Shown here: in pieces, positions 24,893-33,792 of the stretch | Position numbering within the stretch: position 1 is the stretch's first letter | Layout of the letters: each line of letters begins with the position of its first letter | Assembly: GCF_015751965.1 (NCBI RefSeq) | Contig: NZ_JADOVH010000001.1 | Span: 806,001 to 870,000, forward strand | Origin: Frigoribacterium sp. CG_9.8 | GTDB lineage: Bacteria; Actinomycetota; Actinomycetes; Actinomycetales; Microbacteriaceae | DNA: 64,000 nt | Reading direction: 5' to 3' | Notes under the pieces: model-generated | What the model was told of the DNA's origin: nothing | Seen by the model: the letters and a program-made list of their open reading frames with translations, nothing else | The model's database searches: none | Program-made: the position numbers and the translations under genes

Positions 24893-24962
24893 GGGGATGA
24901 CGGGAATCGAACCCGCGCCATCAGTTTGGAAAACTGAGGCTCTACCATTGAGCTACATCCCC
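24889..24962 (-). tRNA. tRNA-Gly(TCC)
   Basis: Read on the minus strand, the acceptor stem GGGGATG pairs with CATCCCC, the D arm is GTAGCTCAATGGTAGAGC, the anticodon loop TTTCCAA region gives anticodon TCC on a CAGTT/AACTG stem, and the T arm is GCGGGTTCGATTCCCGT. The discriminator T and an encoded CCA follow. It is the intact copy of the partial duplicate at 22702-22749. Confidence 0.95.
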
Positions 24963-25122
24963 ATTTGGCTGCCGGCGAAAGCCGATTGCGCGGTTTCCAC
25001 CTTATGGCATGAGCGCGTGAGCAAGAACCAGCGCGCAGGATCGGTGCGATAGGCTTGCCGAGGCCTATTTTCGGGCGCCCAGAGGCGTTCCGTCGCCGGG
25101 TCGCCGGGTCCGTCGGGCCCAT

Positions 25123-25196
25123 CGGGATGTAGCTCAGCTTGGTAGAGTGCTCGGTTTGGGGCCGAGATGTCGCAGGTTCGACTCCTGTCATCCCGA
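25123..25196 (+). tRNA. tRNA-Pro(TGG)
   Basis: Acceptor stem CGGGATG pairs with CATCCCG; the D arm is GTAGCTCAGCTTGGTAGAGT; the anticodon stem CTCGG/CCGAG encloses loop TTTGGGG, giving anticodon TGG; the T arm is GCAGGTTCGACTCCTGT. The discriminator is A and CCA is not encoded. It lies 55 bp before the trigger factor gene. Confidence 0.95.
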
Positions 25197-25251
25197 CAGA
25201 AGATGCACAATCCACACATGGCACGCCCTAGAGAGCAAGCAGGAGAATCAC

Positions 25252-26634
25252 GTGAAGACTACGGTCGAGAAGCTGAGCCCGACACGAGTGAAACTGAGCA
25301 TCTCAGTCACTCCTGACGAGCTGAAGCCCAGCATTGATCACGCGTACAACCACATTGCCCAGTCGGTTAATATCCCGGGCTTCCGTAAGGGCAAGGTTCC
25401 GCCGCCCATCATCGACCAGCGTGTCGGCCGCGGTGAGGTACTCAACCACGCCGTGAGCGACGGCCTCGACAAGTTTTACCGCCAAGCGATCGAGGAGCAG
25501 AAGATCCGTCCGCTCGGTCGTCCCGAAGCCGATGTCACCGGCTTGCCGAGCACGAAAGACTTCTCCGGCGACCTTGAGATGACCGTCGAGGTTGATGTGC
25601 GCCCGGAGTTCACCGTTCCTAACCTCGACGGAATCACCCTCACCGTCGAGGCGATCGAGGTGACGGATGACGAGGTCGAGACCGAGCTGCAGAACCTGCT
25701 CTCGCGTTTCGGCACCCTCATCACCGTCGACCGCCCCGCGACCACCGGCGACTTCGCCCAGATCGACCTGGTCGCCACCATCGGCGGCAATGAGGTCGAC
25801 ACCGCCAATGCGATCTCCTACGAGGTCGGCTCCGGCGACTTGATCGACGGCATCGATGAGGCCCTCGACGGACTCAGCGCCGGCGAGACCACCGTCTTCG
25901 AGTCCAAGCTGCTTGGCGGCGACAACGAGGGCGAGTCCGCAGAGATCACGGTCAAGCTCCTCGCAGTGAAGGAGCGCGAACTTCCCGCTGCCGACGACGA
26001 CTTCGCCCAGATCGCCAGCCAGTTCGACACCATCGGTGAGCTCACCGATGACATCAAGGCTCAGGTCAGCCGTTCGAAGGTCTTCGGCCAAGGCACCCAG
26101 GCGCGCGACCAGGTCGTCGACAAGTTGCTGGAAAGCGTCGAGATCCCCGTCCCCCCGCAGCTCGTGCTCGATGAGGTGCACCGTCACCTTGAGAACGAAA
26201 ATCGTCTCGAGGACGACGAGCACCGCGCCGAGGTCACCTCCTCGAGCGAGAAGACCTTCCGCAGCCAGATCCTGCTTGACACGATCGCCGAGGCGGAAGA
26301 GGTGAAGGTGAGCCAGGACGAGCTGACCCAGTACCTCATCCAGGGTGCCGCGCAATACAACATGGAGCCGGGCGAGTTCATCAAGGTGCTCGACTCCAAC
26401 GGCCAGATCCCCGGGATGATCGGTGAGGTAGCCCGCGGCAAGGCGTTGGCTATCGTGCTGGCAAAGGTCAAGGTTGTCGACTCCAATGGAGACGTCGTCG
26501 ACATGAGCGAATTCACTGCCCCGGTCACCGGGTCCTCCGACGGCGAAGAGTTCGTCGAGGCGAGCGCCGGAACCGACGATCACGAGGGTCATGATCACCA
26601 AGGTCACGACCACGAGGGTCACGACCACAAGTAG
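25252..26634 (+). CDS. tig: Trigger factor, ribosome-associated chaperone
   Basis: The GTG start has AGGAG seven bases upstream. The 460-residue product binds at the peptide exit of the ribosome and has peptidyl-prolyl isomerase activity. [15 protein letters not shown] (about residues 42-56) is the ribosome-binding loop (GFRxGxxP); residues about 155-245 are the FKBP-type domain ([31 protein letters not shown]); the rest is the chaperone arm region. The C-terminus ends in a His-rich tail ([19 protein letters not shown]) that could bind metal, as seen in some actinobacterial and other homologues. It stands upstream of clpP1-clpP2, its usual neighbours. Confidence 0.97.
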   Translation: MKTTVEKLSPTRVKLSISVTPDELKPSIDHAYNHIAQSVNIPGFRKGKVPPPIIDQRVGRGEVLNHAVSDGLDKFYRQAIEEQKIRPLGRPEADVTGLPSTKDFSGDLEMTVEVDVRPEFTVPNLDGITLTVEAIEVTDDEVETELQNLLSRFGTLITVDRPATTGDFAQIDLVATIGGNEVDTANAISYEVGSGDLIDGIDEALDGLSAGETTVFESKLLGGDNEGESAEITVKLLAVKERELPAADDDFAQIASQFDTIGELTDDIKAQVSRSKVFGQGTQARDQVVDKLLESVEIPVPPQLVLDEVHRHLENENRLEDDEHRAEVTSSSEKTFRSQILLDTIAEAEEVKVSQDELTQYLIQGAAQYNMEPGEFIKVLDSNGQIPGMIGEVARGKALAIVLAKVKVVDSNGDVVDMSEFTAPVTGSSDGEEFVEASAGTDDHEGHDHQGHDHEGHDHK

Positions 26635-26728
26635 CCCCGAACGGCGCTAACCATGCACCGCGCGGATCTTTCCATCTACTGCAGGCGTTCGACGGCGAGC
26701 TCATCGCCGTCGAACCGGAGATAACACA

Positions 26729-27643
26729 ATGCTCGATCTCGGACTGCTGTTCGACGTGGATGGTCCTCTGGCCAGCCCGGTGAGCCGCAGCATCCGCATC
26801 CCGAGCATCCTTGACGATCTTGTTGCGCTCACTGCCGCTGGCGTTCCGATCGCCTTCATTACCGGTCGCTCGGACTCCTTCATCCGTGACCAAGTGATCG
26901 CGCCACTGCTCGATGTCGGGCTCGGAGCCGCCCTCACCACCCCCGGAGCGCGAATGTTCGGCGTGTTCGAAAAGGGCGGTTCCTGGGCACCCATCACGAG
27001 CAACGGAATGGGCGAAGTCACCGTCGATCACAGTGTCGCGCTGCCGACACCGATCGTTGATGCGGTTCGCTCGCTTGTGGACGACGGATTCTCCGACACA
27101 ATGTTCTTCGACGAGACCAAGCGGGCGATGATCTCGGTGGAGCAAAACATTGATGTCTCGACCGACACCTACCAGCACGCCCAGGCATGGTTCAATGATG
27201 CGAGCTTCGCGCTCCTGGCGGCGGCGGGCCTTGGGGTGATGCTCGGTTCTCGATCGGCGCCGGATTCGTCGGGTGCGGTGCCGTTCCGGCTCGATCCCAC
27301 GATCATCTCGACCGATATCGAATCGGTTCTGCTCGACAAAGACCGCGGTGCCGCACGCGCCCTCGAATATTTTGCCAGCCTCGGGTCGCTTCCCACGCTG
27401 TGGCGGTCGATCGGTGATTCCCGTAGCGACTACCTCATGGCCGATCACCTCTACGGGGCGGGCTATGACGTGGCGCACGTCGATGTGCGCCCGGCTGACG
27501 GCATCCTCGAGCGTCCATACCGCGTGATCGTCGAGGGCGATGCGATTCATGATGAGGCGGGTGCAGCATTCCTCGGGTATTGGGTGCAGAGGCTCGCCGA
27601 GAGCTCCGACCGGGGCGAGCGCATCGATGTCGTGGCGCTGTAG
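26729..27643 (+). CDS. HAD-superfamily hydrolase
   Basis: A 304-residue protein with HAD motif I LLFDVDGPLASP (nucleophile Asp9, acid Asp11), motif II AFITGRSDSF, and motif IV IGDSRSDYLMADHL near the C-terminus. The long cap between motifs II and IV fits the Cof/trehalose-phosphatase-like group (type IIB). GGAGAT before the ATG is the ribosome site. The gene lies between tig and clpP1, an arrangement seen in related genomes. The substrate is unknown. Confidence 0.85.
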   Translation: MLDLGLLFDVDGPLASPVSRSIRIPSILDDLVALTAAGVPIAFITGRSDSFIRDQVIAPLLDVGLGAALTTPGARMFGVFEKGGSWAPITSNGMGEVTVDHSVALPTPIVDAVRSLVDDGFSDTMFFDETKRAMISVEQNIDVSTDTYQHAQAWFNDASFALLAAAGLGVMLGSRSAPDSSGAVPFRLDPTIISTDIESVLLDKDRGAARALEYFASLGSLPTLWRSIGDSRSDYLMADHLYGAGYDVAHVDVRPADGILERPYRVIVEGDAIHDEAGAAFLGYWVQRLAESSDRGERIDVVAL

Positions 27644-27761
27644 CGCGACCGCTCACTGAGTCGTTTCTCGCCTCGCGCTCTGCCCACGGCGAACACGGCG
27701 GTTTCGATCCTGCGCCTCCGATAGATTCGACATCAGCGACAAACTGAAATGGAGCGCAACA

Positions 27762-28361
27762 ATGGCCCAACCGGCATTGGTCTCGAGTATCTTCGACCAA
27801 CTCCTCAAGGACCGCATCATCTGGCTTGGCTCAGAGGTGCGTGACGATAACGCCAACGAGATCTGTGCAAAGATCCTCCTGCTGGCAGCAGAAGATCCCA
27901 AGCGTGACATCTTTCTGTACATCAACTCTCCCGGTGGATCCATCACTGCGGGCATGGCGATCTACGACACGATGAAGTTCGTTCCGAACGACATCGTGAC
28001 CGTCGGCATCGGCATGGCGGCATCGATGGGACAGTTCCTGCTCTCCTCTGGCACCAAGGGCAAGCGGTACATCACCCCGAACGCGCGAGTGCTGTTGCAC
28101 CAGCCGTCTGGTGGTTTTGGCGGAACCTCCGCGGATATCCAGACGCAGGCCAACCTCATCCTGGATATGAAGAAGCGGATGGCCGAGCTCACCGCCGAGC
28201 AGACCGGTAAGACCGCCGAGCAAGTGATCATCGACGGCGACCGGGACAACTGGTTCACCGCACAGCAGGCGCTCGAGTACGGCTTCGTCGACCACCTGCG
28301 CGAGTTCGCCTCCGAGGTCGTTGGCGGCGGCGGCACCGACGAGTCAGTAACCGAGAAGTAG
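27762..28361 (+). CDS. clpP1: ATP-dependent Clp protease proteolytic subunit 1
   Basis: A 199-residue serine protease subunit. The nucleophile Ser is in [11 protein letters not shown], the His in [11 protein letters not shown] and the Asp in [32 protein letters not shown] is the oxyanion/handle region. A GGAG ribosome site precedes the ATG. It is followed at 16 bp by clpP2; in actinobacteria both subunits form one mixed ring complex, loaded by ClpX or ClpC. Confidence 0.97.
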   Translation: MAQPALVSSIFDQLLKDRIIWLGSEVRDDNANEICAKILLLAAEDPKRDIFLYINSPGGSITAGMAIYDTMKFVPNDIVTVGIGMAASMGQFLLSSGTKGKRYITPNARVLLHQPSGGFGGTSADIQTQANLILDMKKRMAELTAEQTGKTAEQVIIDGDRDNWFTAQQALEYGFVDHLREFASEVVGGGGTDESVTEK

Positions 28362-28377
28362 AGACAGGCAGAGACAA

Positions 28378-29043
28378 ATGGAATTCACCAACAACATGCC
28401 GAGCGGGCTCGCCGGCCCGATGGCCGAGGCCCGCTACATCCTGCCAACCTTCGAGGAGCGCACGGCCTACGGCTACAAGCGCCAGGACCCATACGCGAAG
28501 CTCTTCGAGGACCGCATCATCTTCCTCGGCGTGCAGATCGATGACGCGTCGGCGGATGACGTGATGGCTCAGCTTCTCGTGCTCGAGAGCCAGGACCCCG
28601 ACCGCGATATCGTGATGTACATCAACTCACCGGGTGGTTCCTTCACCGCGATGACGGCGATTTACGACACGATGCAGTACGTGCGTCCGCAGATCCAGAC
28701 CGTCGTGCTCGGCCAGGCCGCATCCGCTGCCGCGGTCATCCTTGCGGCCGGTACGCCGGGCAAGCGTCTCGCGCTGCCGAACGCGCGGATCCTGATCCAC
28801 CAGCCATCCACCGGAGATTCCGGCCGCGGGCAGGCTTCGGACATCGAGATCCAGGCACGTGAGATCCTGCGCATGCGGGGCTGGCTGGAGGAGACGCTGT
28901 CGCGCCACTCGAACCGCACGATGGAGCAGGTCAACAAGGACATCGACCGCGACAACATCCTGAGCGGTGAGGAAGCGCTGGCGTACGGCCTCGTCGACCA
29001 GGTGCTTACCTCTCGCAAGAACATCCCGGCGATCACGAAATAG
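28378..29043 (+). CDS. clpP2: ATP-dependent Clp protease proteolytic subunit 2
   Basis: A 221-residue paralogue of ClpP1 with catalytic Ser in [11 protein letters not shown], His in [11 protein letters not shown] and Asp in [33 protein letters not shown] corresponds to the same segment of ClpP1. The N-terminus is about 15 residues longer than ClpP1 and may include a propeptide. A strong terminator follows 18 bp after the stop. Confidence 0.97.
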   Translation: MEFTNNMPSGLAGPMAEARYILPTFEERTAYGYKRQDPYAKLFEDRIIFLGVQIDDASADDVMAQLLVLESQDPDRDIVMYINSPGGSFTAMTAIYDTMQYVRPQIQTVVLGQAASAAAVILAAGTPGKRLALPNARILIHQPSTGDSGRGQASDIEIQAREILRMRGWLEETLSRHSNRTMEQVNKDIDRDNILSGEEALAYGLVDQVLTSRKNIPAITK

Positions 29044-29060
29044 AACTACCCCTTTCGCCA

Positions 29061-29098
29061 CAGGAAAAGCCCGGAGAAATCCGGGCTTTTCCTGTTTT
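29061..29098 (+). terminator. Strong intrinsic terminator after clpP2
   Basis: A perfect 15-bp stem (29061-29075 with 29080-29094) closes a GAAA tetraloop and is followed by TTTT. It ends the tig/clp transcript and separates it from the convergent copC-type gene, whose stop lies at 29103. Confidence 0.93.
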
Positions 29099-29102
29099 CG
29101 GC

Positions 29103-29732
29103 TTACGCGCTCGGCTTTTTTCTGCGGCCAGCGATCACAAGAGTGAGGGCCAGCGCAGCGGCGACCGCGAGGATTGCTCCGCCGATCCATAAGACTGTGC
29201 CCAGTGTGCCGGTGTCGACCGTTTGCACGCCGGTGGTGCCTGAATCTGGTGCGGGTGTGGTGTTGACCGAGGCGGTGCCGTTGCAATCCGGAACTGTCGA
29301 GCTGCCGGCTGAGGGGCTGAAGTCGGTCGGCGGTTGCCAGCTGAAGCCGAAGCTGTCGGACACCGTGTGGCCGTCTGTCGAAACAGCCTGCCAGGTCATG
29401 GTGTAGGCGCCGGCTGCTCCCAGAACGGCGGGGGTCGACATGACCGTATTCTCGACCGCAACGCACCCGTCACCGTAGTATTTACCGGCACTGTCGGTCA
29501 CCTGCAGGGCAAAGCCTGCACCCTTTCCGTCGATATTCAGCAGGATGCCGTTGGTGGTGATCGTGAAGTCTTTGGGCAGGGCGGTGAGGGCTTCGCCAGC
29601 TTTCGGAGTGGATGCCACCAGATAGTCGTGCGCCTGTGCCGGAGCGGCCGATCCGACGACAGGCACGGCCGATCCCAGAGCGGCCGCAAGGGCGACGAGT
29701 ACTACCAGGGGGAGCCGGGCGCGACGCATCAT
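29103..29732 (-). CDS. CopC-domain copper resistance-type protein
   Basis: A 209-residue exported protein: a signal peptide (LPLVVLVALAAALGSAVPVV) cleaved near APAQA-H, so that the mature chain begins with His, the N-terminal copper ligand of CopC; then the CopC beta-barrel ending with the conserved VSTDGHTVSDSFGFSW. A Thr/Ser/Pro linker leads to a C-terminal transmembrane helix and RRKKPSA tail. It is 3 bp downstream of the YcnI-like gene and forms an operon with it. Copper binding is inferred from the family. Confidence 0.88.
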   Translation of the reverse strand: MMRRARLPLVVLVALAAALGSAVPVVGSAAPAQAHDYLVASTPKAGEALTALPKDFTITTNGILLNIDGKGAGFALQVTDSAGKYYGDGCVAVENTVMSTPAVLGAAGAYTMTWQAVSTDGHTVSDSFGFSWQPPTDFSPSAGSSTVPDCNGTASVNTTPAPDSGTTGVQTVDTGTLGTVLWIGGAILAVAAALALTLVIAGRRKKPSA

Positions 29733-29735
29733 CAG

Positions 29736-30110
29736 TTAGACCGCCACACTTCGCCGACGCGTGACGACGGAGAGCCCGACGCCCACTGCCCCCACCACGA
29801 GCCCGATGATGCCGAGCACCCGGGCAAGCGTGTTGCCGGTGCACTTGACGACCGAGCTGTCGCTGTAGGTCTGCAGCGCGTTGAGAACGATCTTCCCGAT
29901 GTCGGGCACCGGGCCAATGGAGAGCGTGAACTGACGGATCTCGTTGGCCCGTATCTCCGACGCCGGTTGAGCGGTCCAAATAACCCTGGTTATCGCCTCC
30001 GTGATCTGGGTTTTGTCGACCTCGGCGCTCGCTGCGTGCGGCAACGCCAATGCCAGTGCTGGTGCGGCCCCGAGTGCAATCGAGCCAGTGATCAAAGTTC
30101 GTACGTTCAT
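29736..30110 (-). CDS. YcnI/DUF1775-like protein with internal deletions
   Basis: The ATG has AAGGAA four bases upstream. The 124-residue product has a signal peptide (ITGSIALGAAPALALALP) and a C-terminal anchor (ARVLGIIGLVVGAVGVGLSVV). Between them VIWTAQPASEIRANEIRQFT, LSIGPVPDIGKIVLNALQTY and SDSSVV match the second half of the YcnI domain. Compared with full YcnI proteins (about 220-250 residues) the first half of the domain, with its N-terminal His copper ligand and conserved Trp, and the C-terminal linker are missing; both losses keep the frame. It is cotranscribed with the CopC-type gene. Whether it still works is doubtful. Confidence 0.7.
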   Translation of the reverse strand: MNVRTLITGSIALGAAPALALALPHAASAEVDKTQITEAITRVIWTAQPASEIRANEIRQFTLSIGPVPDIGKIVLNALQTYSDSSVVKCTGNTLARVLGIIGLVVGAVGVGLSVVTRRRSVAV

Positions 30111-30244
30111 GTCATTCCTTGCGTGACTGATGCCCGCAGCTGTCATCGTGCGCGTGCGCACAATTCGCCTGCATAGAATTCTCCCTCGCAGGGTTCGGGC
30201 GGGCATCGAAAATGGTGGTCGGTCAGGCTGTGCCTTCCGCGGAT

Positions 30245-30865
30245 TTATCGGGCGATCGCACACCGCGGAGGGCCGCGCAGTCGATGGATTGAGAAGATGA
30301 GAGCGCAAGCAGTGGCCACTTCGGCGCGGTGATCTTGGCCTGATCCCACCACGATCGGTGTTTCGACGGGATGCACCGTGTCGAGGATGCGAGAGATATA
30401 GAGGTGGCTGAGGCGCACAAGCGCCCACAGGGTGCGCTCCCCGAAGCTCAGGGCCGCGATGGTGACGATCGCTCCCGAGGCGTGGCCAGTCCACATCCAC
30501 AGCTCGGCATTCACATTCATGACGGGGAATGCGGATGATGCAGTGCCGAGTTGCAGCACCATCGTGTCACCGTGGTGGATTCCGGCTCCCGTCGGCACGG
30601 TAGTGCTGGGTGGGGCATCCGCCAGCAGCCTGAACAGGCCGTGGAAGAGCAGTTGGCTCAGGGCGACAGCGACCGAGAGGCGAGCGAGCGAAAGCGTCTT
30701 GCCAGCCAGAAATACGCACGCGACGCCGGAGAATGCGAGGCAGAGCGCGAGGCCTGCCGTGGCTGGCAACGCTCCCCCGGCAAGGGCATGCGAGCACGCA
30801 GCGACGAAGAGCGACACGATCGCGGCGATCCACCCACGGGCGAATCGCGCCCATCTCGTGGCCAT
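30245..30865 (-). CDS. Unknown six-helix membrane protein near copper-type genes
   Basis: The frame is open from an ATG at 30889, but the ATG at 30865 has GGGAG five bases upstream and is preferred. The product of 206 residues has about four to six hydrophobic segments (WIAAIVSLFVAACSHALAG, AGLALCLAFSGVACVFLAG, LSVAVALSQLLFHGLFRLL, ASGAIVTIAALSFGE). His residues in GIHHGDTM and HGLF could be ligands. Such proteins are common beside ycnI/copC genes in actinobacteria (general recollection); I know no function. Confidence 0.65.
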   Translation of the reverse strand: MATRWARFARGWIAAIVSLFVAACSHALAGGALPATAGLALCLAFSGVACVFLAGKTLSLARLSVAVALSQLLFHGLFRLLADAPPSTTVPTGAGIHHGDTMVLQLGTASSAFPVMNVNAELWMWTGHASGAIVTIAALSFGERTLWALVRLSHLYISRILDTVHPVETPIVVGSGQDHRAEVATACALIFSIHRLRGPPRCAIAR

Positions 30866-31099
30866 TCCAGCTCCCGGTCCGTGCGTCATGACTGTACGAA
30901 ACCAAGTCTAGATCCGTCGCAAATCAGCGAAGGTCACGGCGGCTCGCCGGGCCGAACCACGTCATGGTACGAACAGTGTCGTCTACTCGCGTTAGGCTCA
31001 GTATCTGACCCGAGGTCGTGTCAGACAACCCGCTGATTGCAGGGCTGCGGTTCCCACACAGCGGGAACAGCACGGGCCCAAACCAGGAGGAGGCCGAGC

Positions 31100-32377
31100 A
31101 TGGCACGTATAGGTGAGAGCGCCGATCTGCTCAAGTGTTCCTTTTGTGGCAAAAGCCAGAAGCAAGTGCAGCAGCTGATTGCTGGCCCTGGCGTCTACAT
31201 CTGCGACGAGTGTGTCGAGCTGTGTAACGAGATCATCGAGGAGCGACTGGCCGAGGCCGGCGAGGAATCCTCCAGCGAGTTCGAGCTTCCTAAGCCCCGC
31301 GAGATCTTTGACTTCCTCGAGGAATACGTGATCGGGCAGGAGGCGGCGAAGAAGGCCCTCTCGGTCGCGGTCTACAACCACTACAAGCGCATCCGCGCTC
31401 GCAACACCATCACTTCGGCGGATGCCCTGATCGATGACGTGGAGATCGCAAAGTCCAACATTCTGCTGATTGGTCCCACCGGGTGTGGCAAGACCTACCT
31501 CGCCCAAACCCTCGCCAAACGCCTCAACGTGCCCTTTGCTGTGGCGGATGCCACGGCCCTGACCGAGGCAGGCTACGTCGGCGAAGACGTAGAGAACATC
31601 CTCCTCAAACTGATTCAGGCCGCTGACTACGACGTCAAGCGCGCCGAGACCGGCATCATCTACATCGACGAGATCGACAAGATCGCCCGCAAGGCCGAGA
31701 ATCCGTCCATCACTCGGGATGTCTCGGGCGAGGGCGTGCAGCAGGCACTCTTGAAAATTCTCGAGGGCACAATTGCTTCGGTTCCGCCGCAGGGTGGTCG
31801 CAAGCATCCGCATCAGGAGTTCATCCAGGTCGACACCACCAACGTGCTCTTCATTGTTGCGGGCGCCTTCGCTGGTCTCGAGGAGATCATCTCTCAGCGC
31901 GCAGGCAAGAAGGGCATCGGTTTCGGCGCTCCGCTGCACAGCAAGGGCGATGACGTCAACCTGTTCGGCGAGGTGCTGCCGGAAGACCTGCACAAGTTCG
32001 GGCTCATCCCCGAGTTCATCGGTCGCCTCCCGGTCGTTGCGACGGTCACGCCACTCGATCAGGTGGCACTGATGCAGATTCTCACGAAGCCGAAGAACGC
32101 CCTCGTGCGCCAGTATCAGCGCATGTTCGACCTCGACGGTGTGGTCCTCGACTTCGAGCAGGACGCTCTCGAGGCCATCGCCGACCTCGCCGTGCTGCGC
32201 CAGACCGGTGCACGCGGCCTCCGGTCGATTATGGAAGAGGTGCTTGGGCCGATCATGTTCGACGTTCCGTCGAACGACGCGATTGCCCGGGTAATCGTTA
32301 CCAAGGCCGCCGTGCTCGAAAACGCCCTTCCGACGATCGTCAACCACAAAGCAGCGCGCCAGGAGAAGTCGGCCTGA
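31100..32377 (+). CDS. clpX: ATP-dependent Clp protease ATP-binding subunit ClpX
   Basis: A 425-residue AAA+ unfoldase. AGGAGGAGG precedes the ATG. The N-terminal zinc domain has CSFCGKSQ and CDECVELC (four Cys). Walker A is [11 protein letters not shown], Walker [12 protein letters not shown], the sensor/arginine finger and pore-loop residues are in [12 protein letters not shown] and GRLPVVATV. It recognises tagged substrates and feeds them to ClpP1P2, whose genes lie 2 kb upstream; here a small copper-type cluster on the other strand separates them. Confidence 0.97.
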   Translation: MARIGESADLLKCSFCGKSQKQVQQLIAGPGVYICDECVELCNEIIEERLAEAGEESSSEFELPKPREIFDFLEEYVIGQEAAKKALSVAVYNHYKRIRARNTITSADALIDDVEIAKSNILLIGPTGCGKTYLAQTLAKRLNVPFAVADATALTEAGYVGEDVENILLKLIQAADYDVKRAETGIIYIDEIDKIARKAENPSITRDVSGEGVQQALLKILEGTIASVPPQGGRKHPHQEFIQVDTTNVLFIVAGAFAGLEEIISQRAGKKGIGFGAPLHSKGDDVNLFGEVLPEDLHKFGLIPEFIGRLPVVATVTPLDQVALMQILTKPKNALVRQYQRMFDLDGVVLDFEQDALEAIADLAVLRQTGARGLRSIMEEVLGPIMFDVPSNDAIARVIVTKAAVLENALPTIVNHKAARQEKSA

Positions 32378-32556
32378 TCCGCGGATGCGGGCGACGATCC
32401 GGGCGAGTTCGGACACTCCGGGCTGGCACGCTGGCCCAGATCGTCCGAAACCGCCCGGGTTAGAGCGGCGGATGTGCGGATCGACCAGGGCCACGCATAC
32501 GCGATTGGCCCGGGACGCGCGGGTGCCCACGCCCCTAGGCTGAGGGAACTTTCCCC

Positions 32557-33750
32557 GTGCCGCGTGGGACTTCACCGAGAAAGCACCGATATCCCATAGT
32601 CCAGCCGATCATCGCGGGAATCGTCGCCGCCATCACCGGGTTCTCGAGCTCATTTGCGATCGTGCTCGCGGGTCTCGCAGCGGTCGGAGCGACAAACTCG
32701 CAAGCGGCGTCCGGATTATTGGTGATCTGCGTTGTTCAGGGGATGCTGTCCATAATCTTGAGCGCCATTTATCGGGTTCCGGTGAAGTTCGCCTGGAGCA
32801 CCCCGGGGGCGGCACTTCTCGTCGCGACATCGGGGGTGACCGGGCGGTTCGCGGAGGCGGTCGCGGCATTCATCGTCGCCGCGGCACTCATTGTGCTCGT
32901 CGGGCTCTGGCCGGCGCTCGAGCGTCTGATCACTCGCATTCCGCGACCGATTTCGAGTGCAATGCTTGCCGGCATCCTGCTTCCGCTGTGTCTCGCGCCC
33001 GTGAAGGCGGCGGTCGCCATCCCGTTGCTGGCGATCCCGGTGATCCTGGTCTGGCTCGTGCTCTATCGGCTTGCACCGCGCTGGGCTGTGCCCGCCGCCA
33101 TCGTGCTTACCGGAGTGCTGCTTGCCACCACTGCCGGCTCCGGATGGCTCACCGGTGCACACCTCGCACCGCAGGTCGTATTCGTGGCACCGGTCTTCGA
33201 TTTCCGCGTGGTCGTGAGCCTCGCGATTCCTCTGTTCATCGTCACGATGGCCGGGCAGAACATCCCGGGTGCCGCCATTCTTAACAACTTCGGATACCAG
33301 GCGCCCGTGCGTTCGGCGCTCGTGTCATCGGGCATACTCTCCGGTGTCGGTGCCATGTTCGGCGGCATCACCGTCAACTTCGCAGCGCTCACCCAAGCGC
33401 TGACGGCTGGGCCCGAGGCATCCCCCGACCGCTCCCGACGGTGGATCGCCCCGGTTTCAGCGGGGGGAACCTACATCGCACTCGGGCTCCTTGCCGGAGT
33501 CGCGACGGCGTTCGTCGCGGCCTCACCGCCTCTTCTCATCGAGGCGGTGGCGGGGCTCGCATTGCTCAGCGCCCTGATCGGAGCCGTGGTCGCAGCGGTA
33601 GAGGATGCCTCACAGCGGCTTGCCGCAGTGCTCACCTTTCTCGTGACGGCATCCGGAATCGTCGTCGGGGGAGTTGGCTCCGCCTTCTGGGGATTGCTGG
33701 TCGGGGCCCTCGTCATGCTCTGGCTCGGCTGGCGTCGCCGCGCAGCCTGA
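32557..33750 (+). CDS. BenE-type benzoate/H+ symporter family protein
   Basis: A 397-residue membrane protein with about twelve helices. The segments QPIIAGIVAAITGFSSSFAI, KFAWSTPGAALLVATSG and NIPGAAILNNFGYQ are the BenE (TC 2.A.46) hallmarks. The GTG start is preceded by GAGGGAA. No aromatic-degradation genes lie next to it, so the substrate is open. The gene follows clpX after 179 bp with no visible link. Confidence 0.88.
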   Translation: MPRGTSPRKHRYPIVQPIIAGIVAAITGFSSSFAIVLAGLAAVGATNSQAASGLLVICVVQGMLSIILSAIYRVPVKFAWSTPGAALLVATSGVTGRFAEAVAAFIVAAALIVLVGLWPALERLITRIPRPISSAMLAGILLPLCLAPVKAAVAIPLLAIPVILVWLVLYRLAPRWAVPAAIVLTGVLLATTAGSGWLTGAHLAPQVVFVAPVFDFRVVVSLAIPLFIVTMAGQNIPGAAILNNFGYQAPVRSALVSSGILSGVGAMFGGITVNFAALTQALTAGPEASPDRSRRWIAPVSAGGTYIALGLLAGVATAFVAASPPLLIEAVAGLALLSALIGAVVAAVEDASQRLAAVLTFLVTASGIVVGGVGSAFWGLLVGALVMLWLGWRRRAA

Positions 33751-33792
33751 GCCCGGACGGCTGCTACCGACCGGACCCAGGCGCGGGCAACC

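Larger units (their letters stand above)
22702..24934. mobile_element. Putative decayed integrated element at tRNA-Gly
   Basis: A segment of about 2.1 kb flanked by the 48-bp direct repeats (att-like) of tRNA-Gly. It lies downstream of the tRNA 3' end, the standard side for an integrated element that rebuilds the tRNA. Contents: a possible truncated membrane-protein gene, short tandems, and a broken DUF222/HNH gene. No integrase gene is visible, so the element is either a remnant or was mobilised in trans. The stretch 22750-23369 contains no intact gene. Confidence 0.6.

Noticed and set aside
30900-31099. Possible ClgR operator upstream of clpX (CGC and GCG half-sites)
   Set aside because: The half-sites CGC and GCG near 30918 are spaced by six bases, not the five of the consensus, and no match stands before clpP1.
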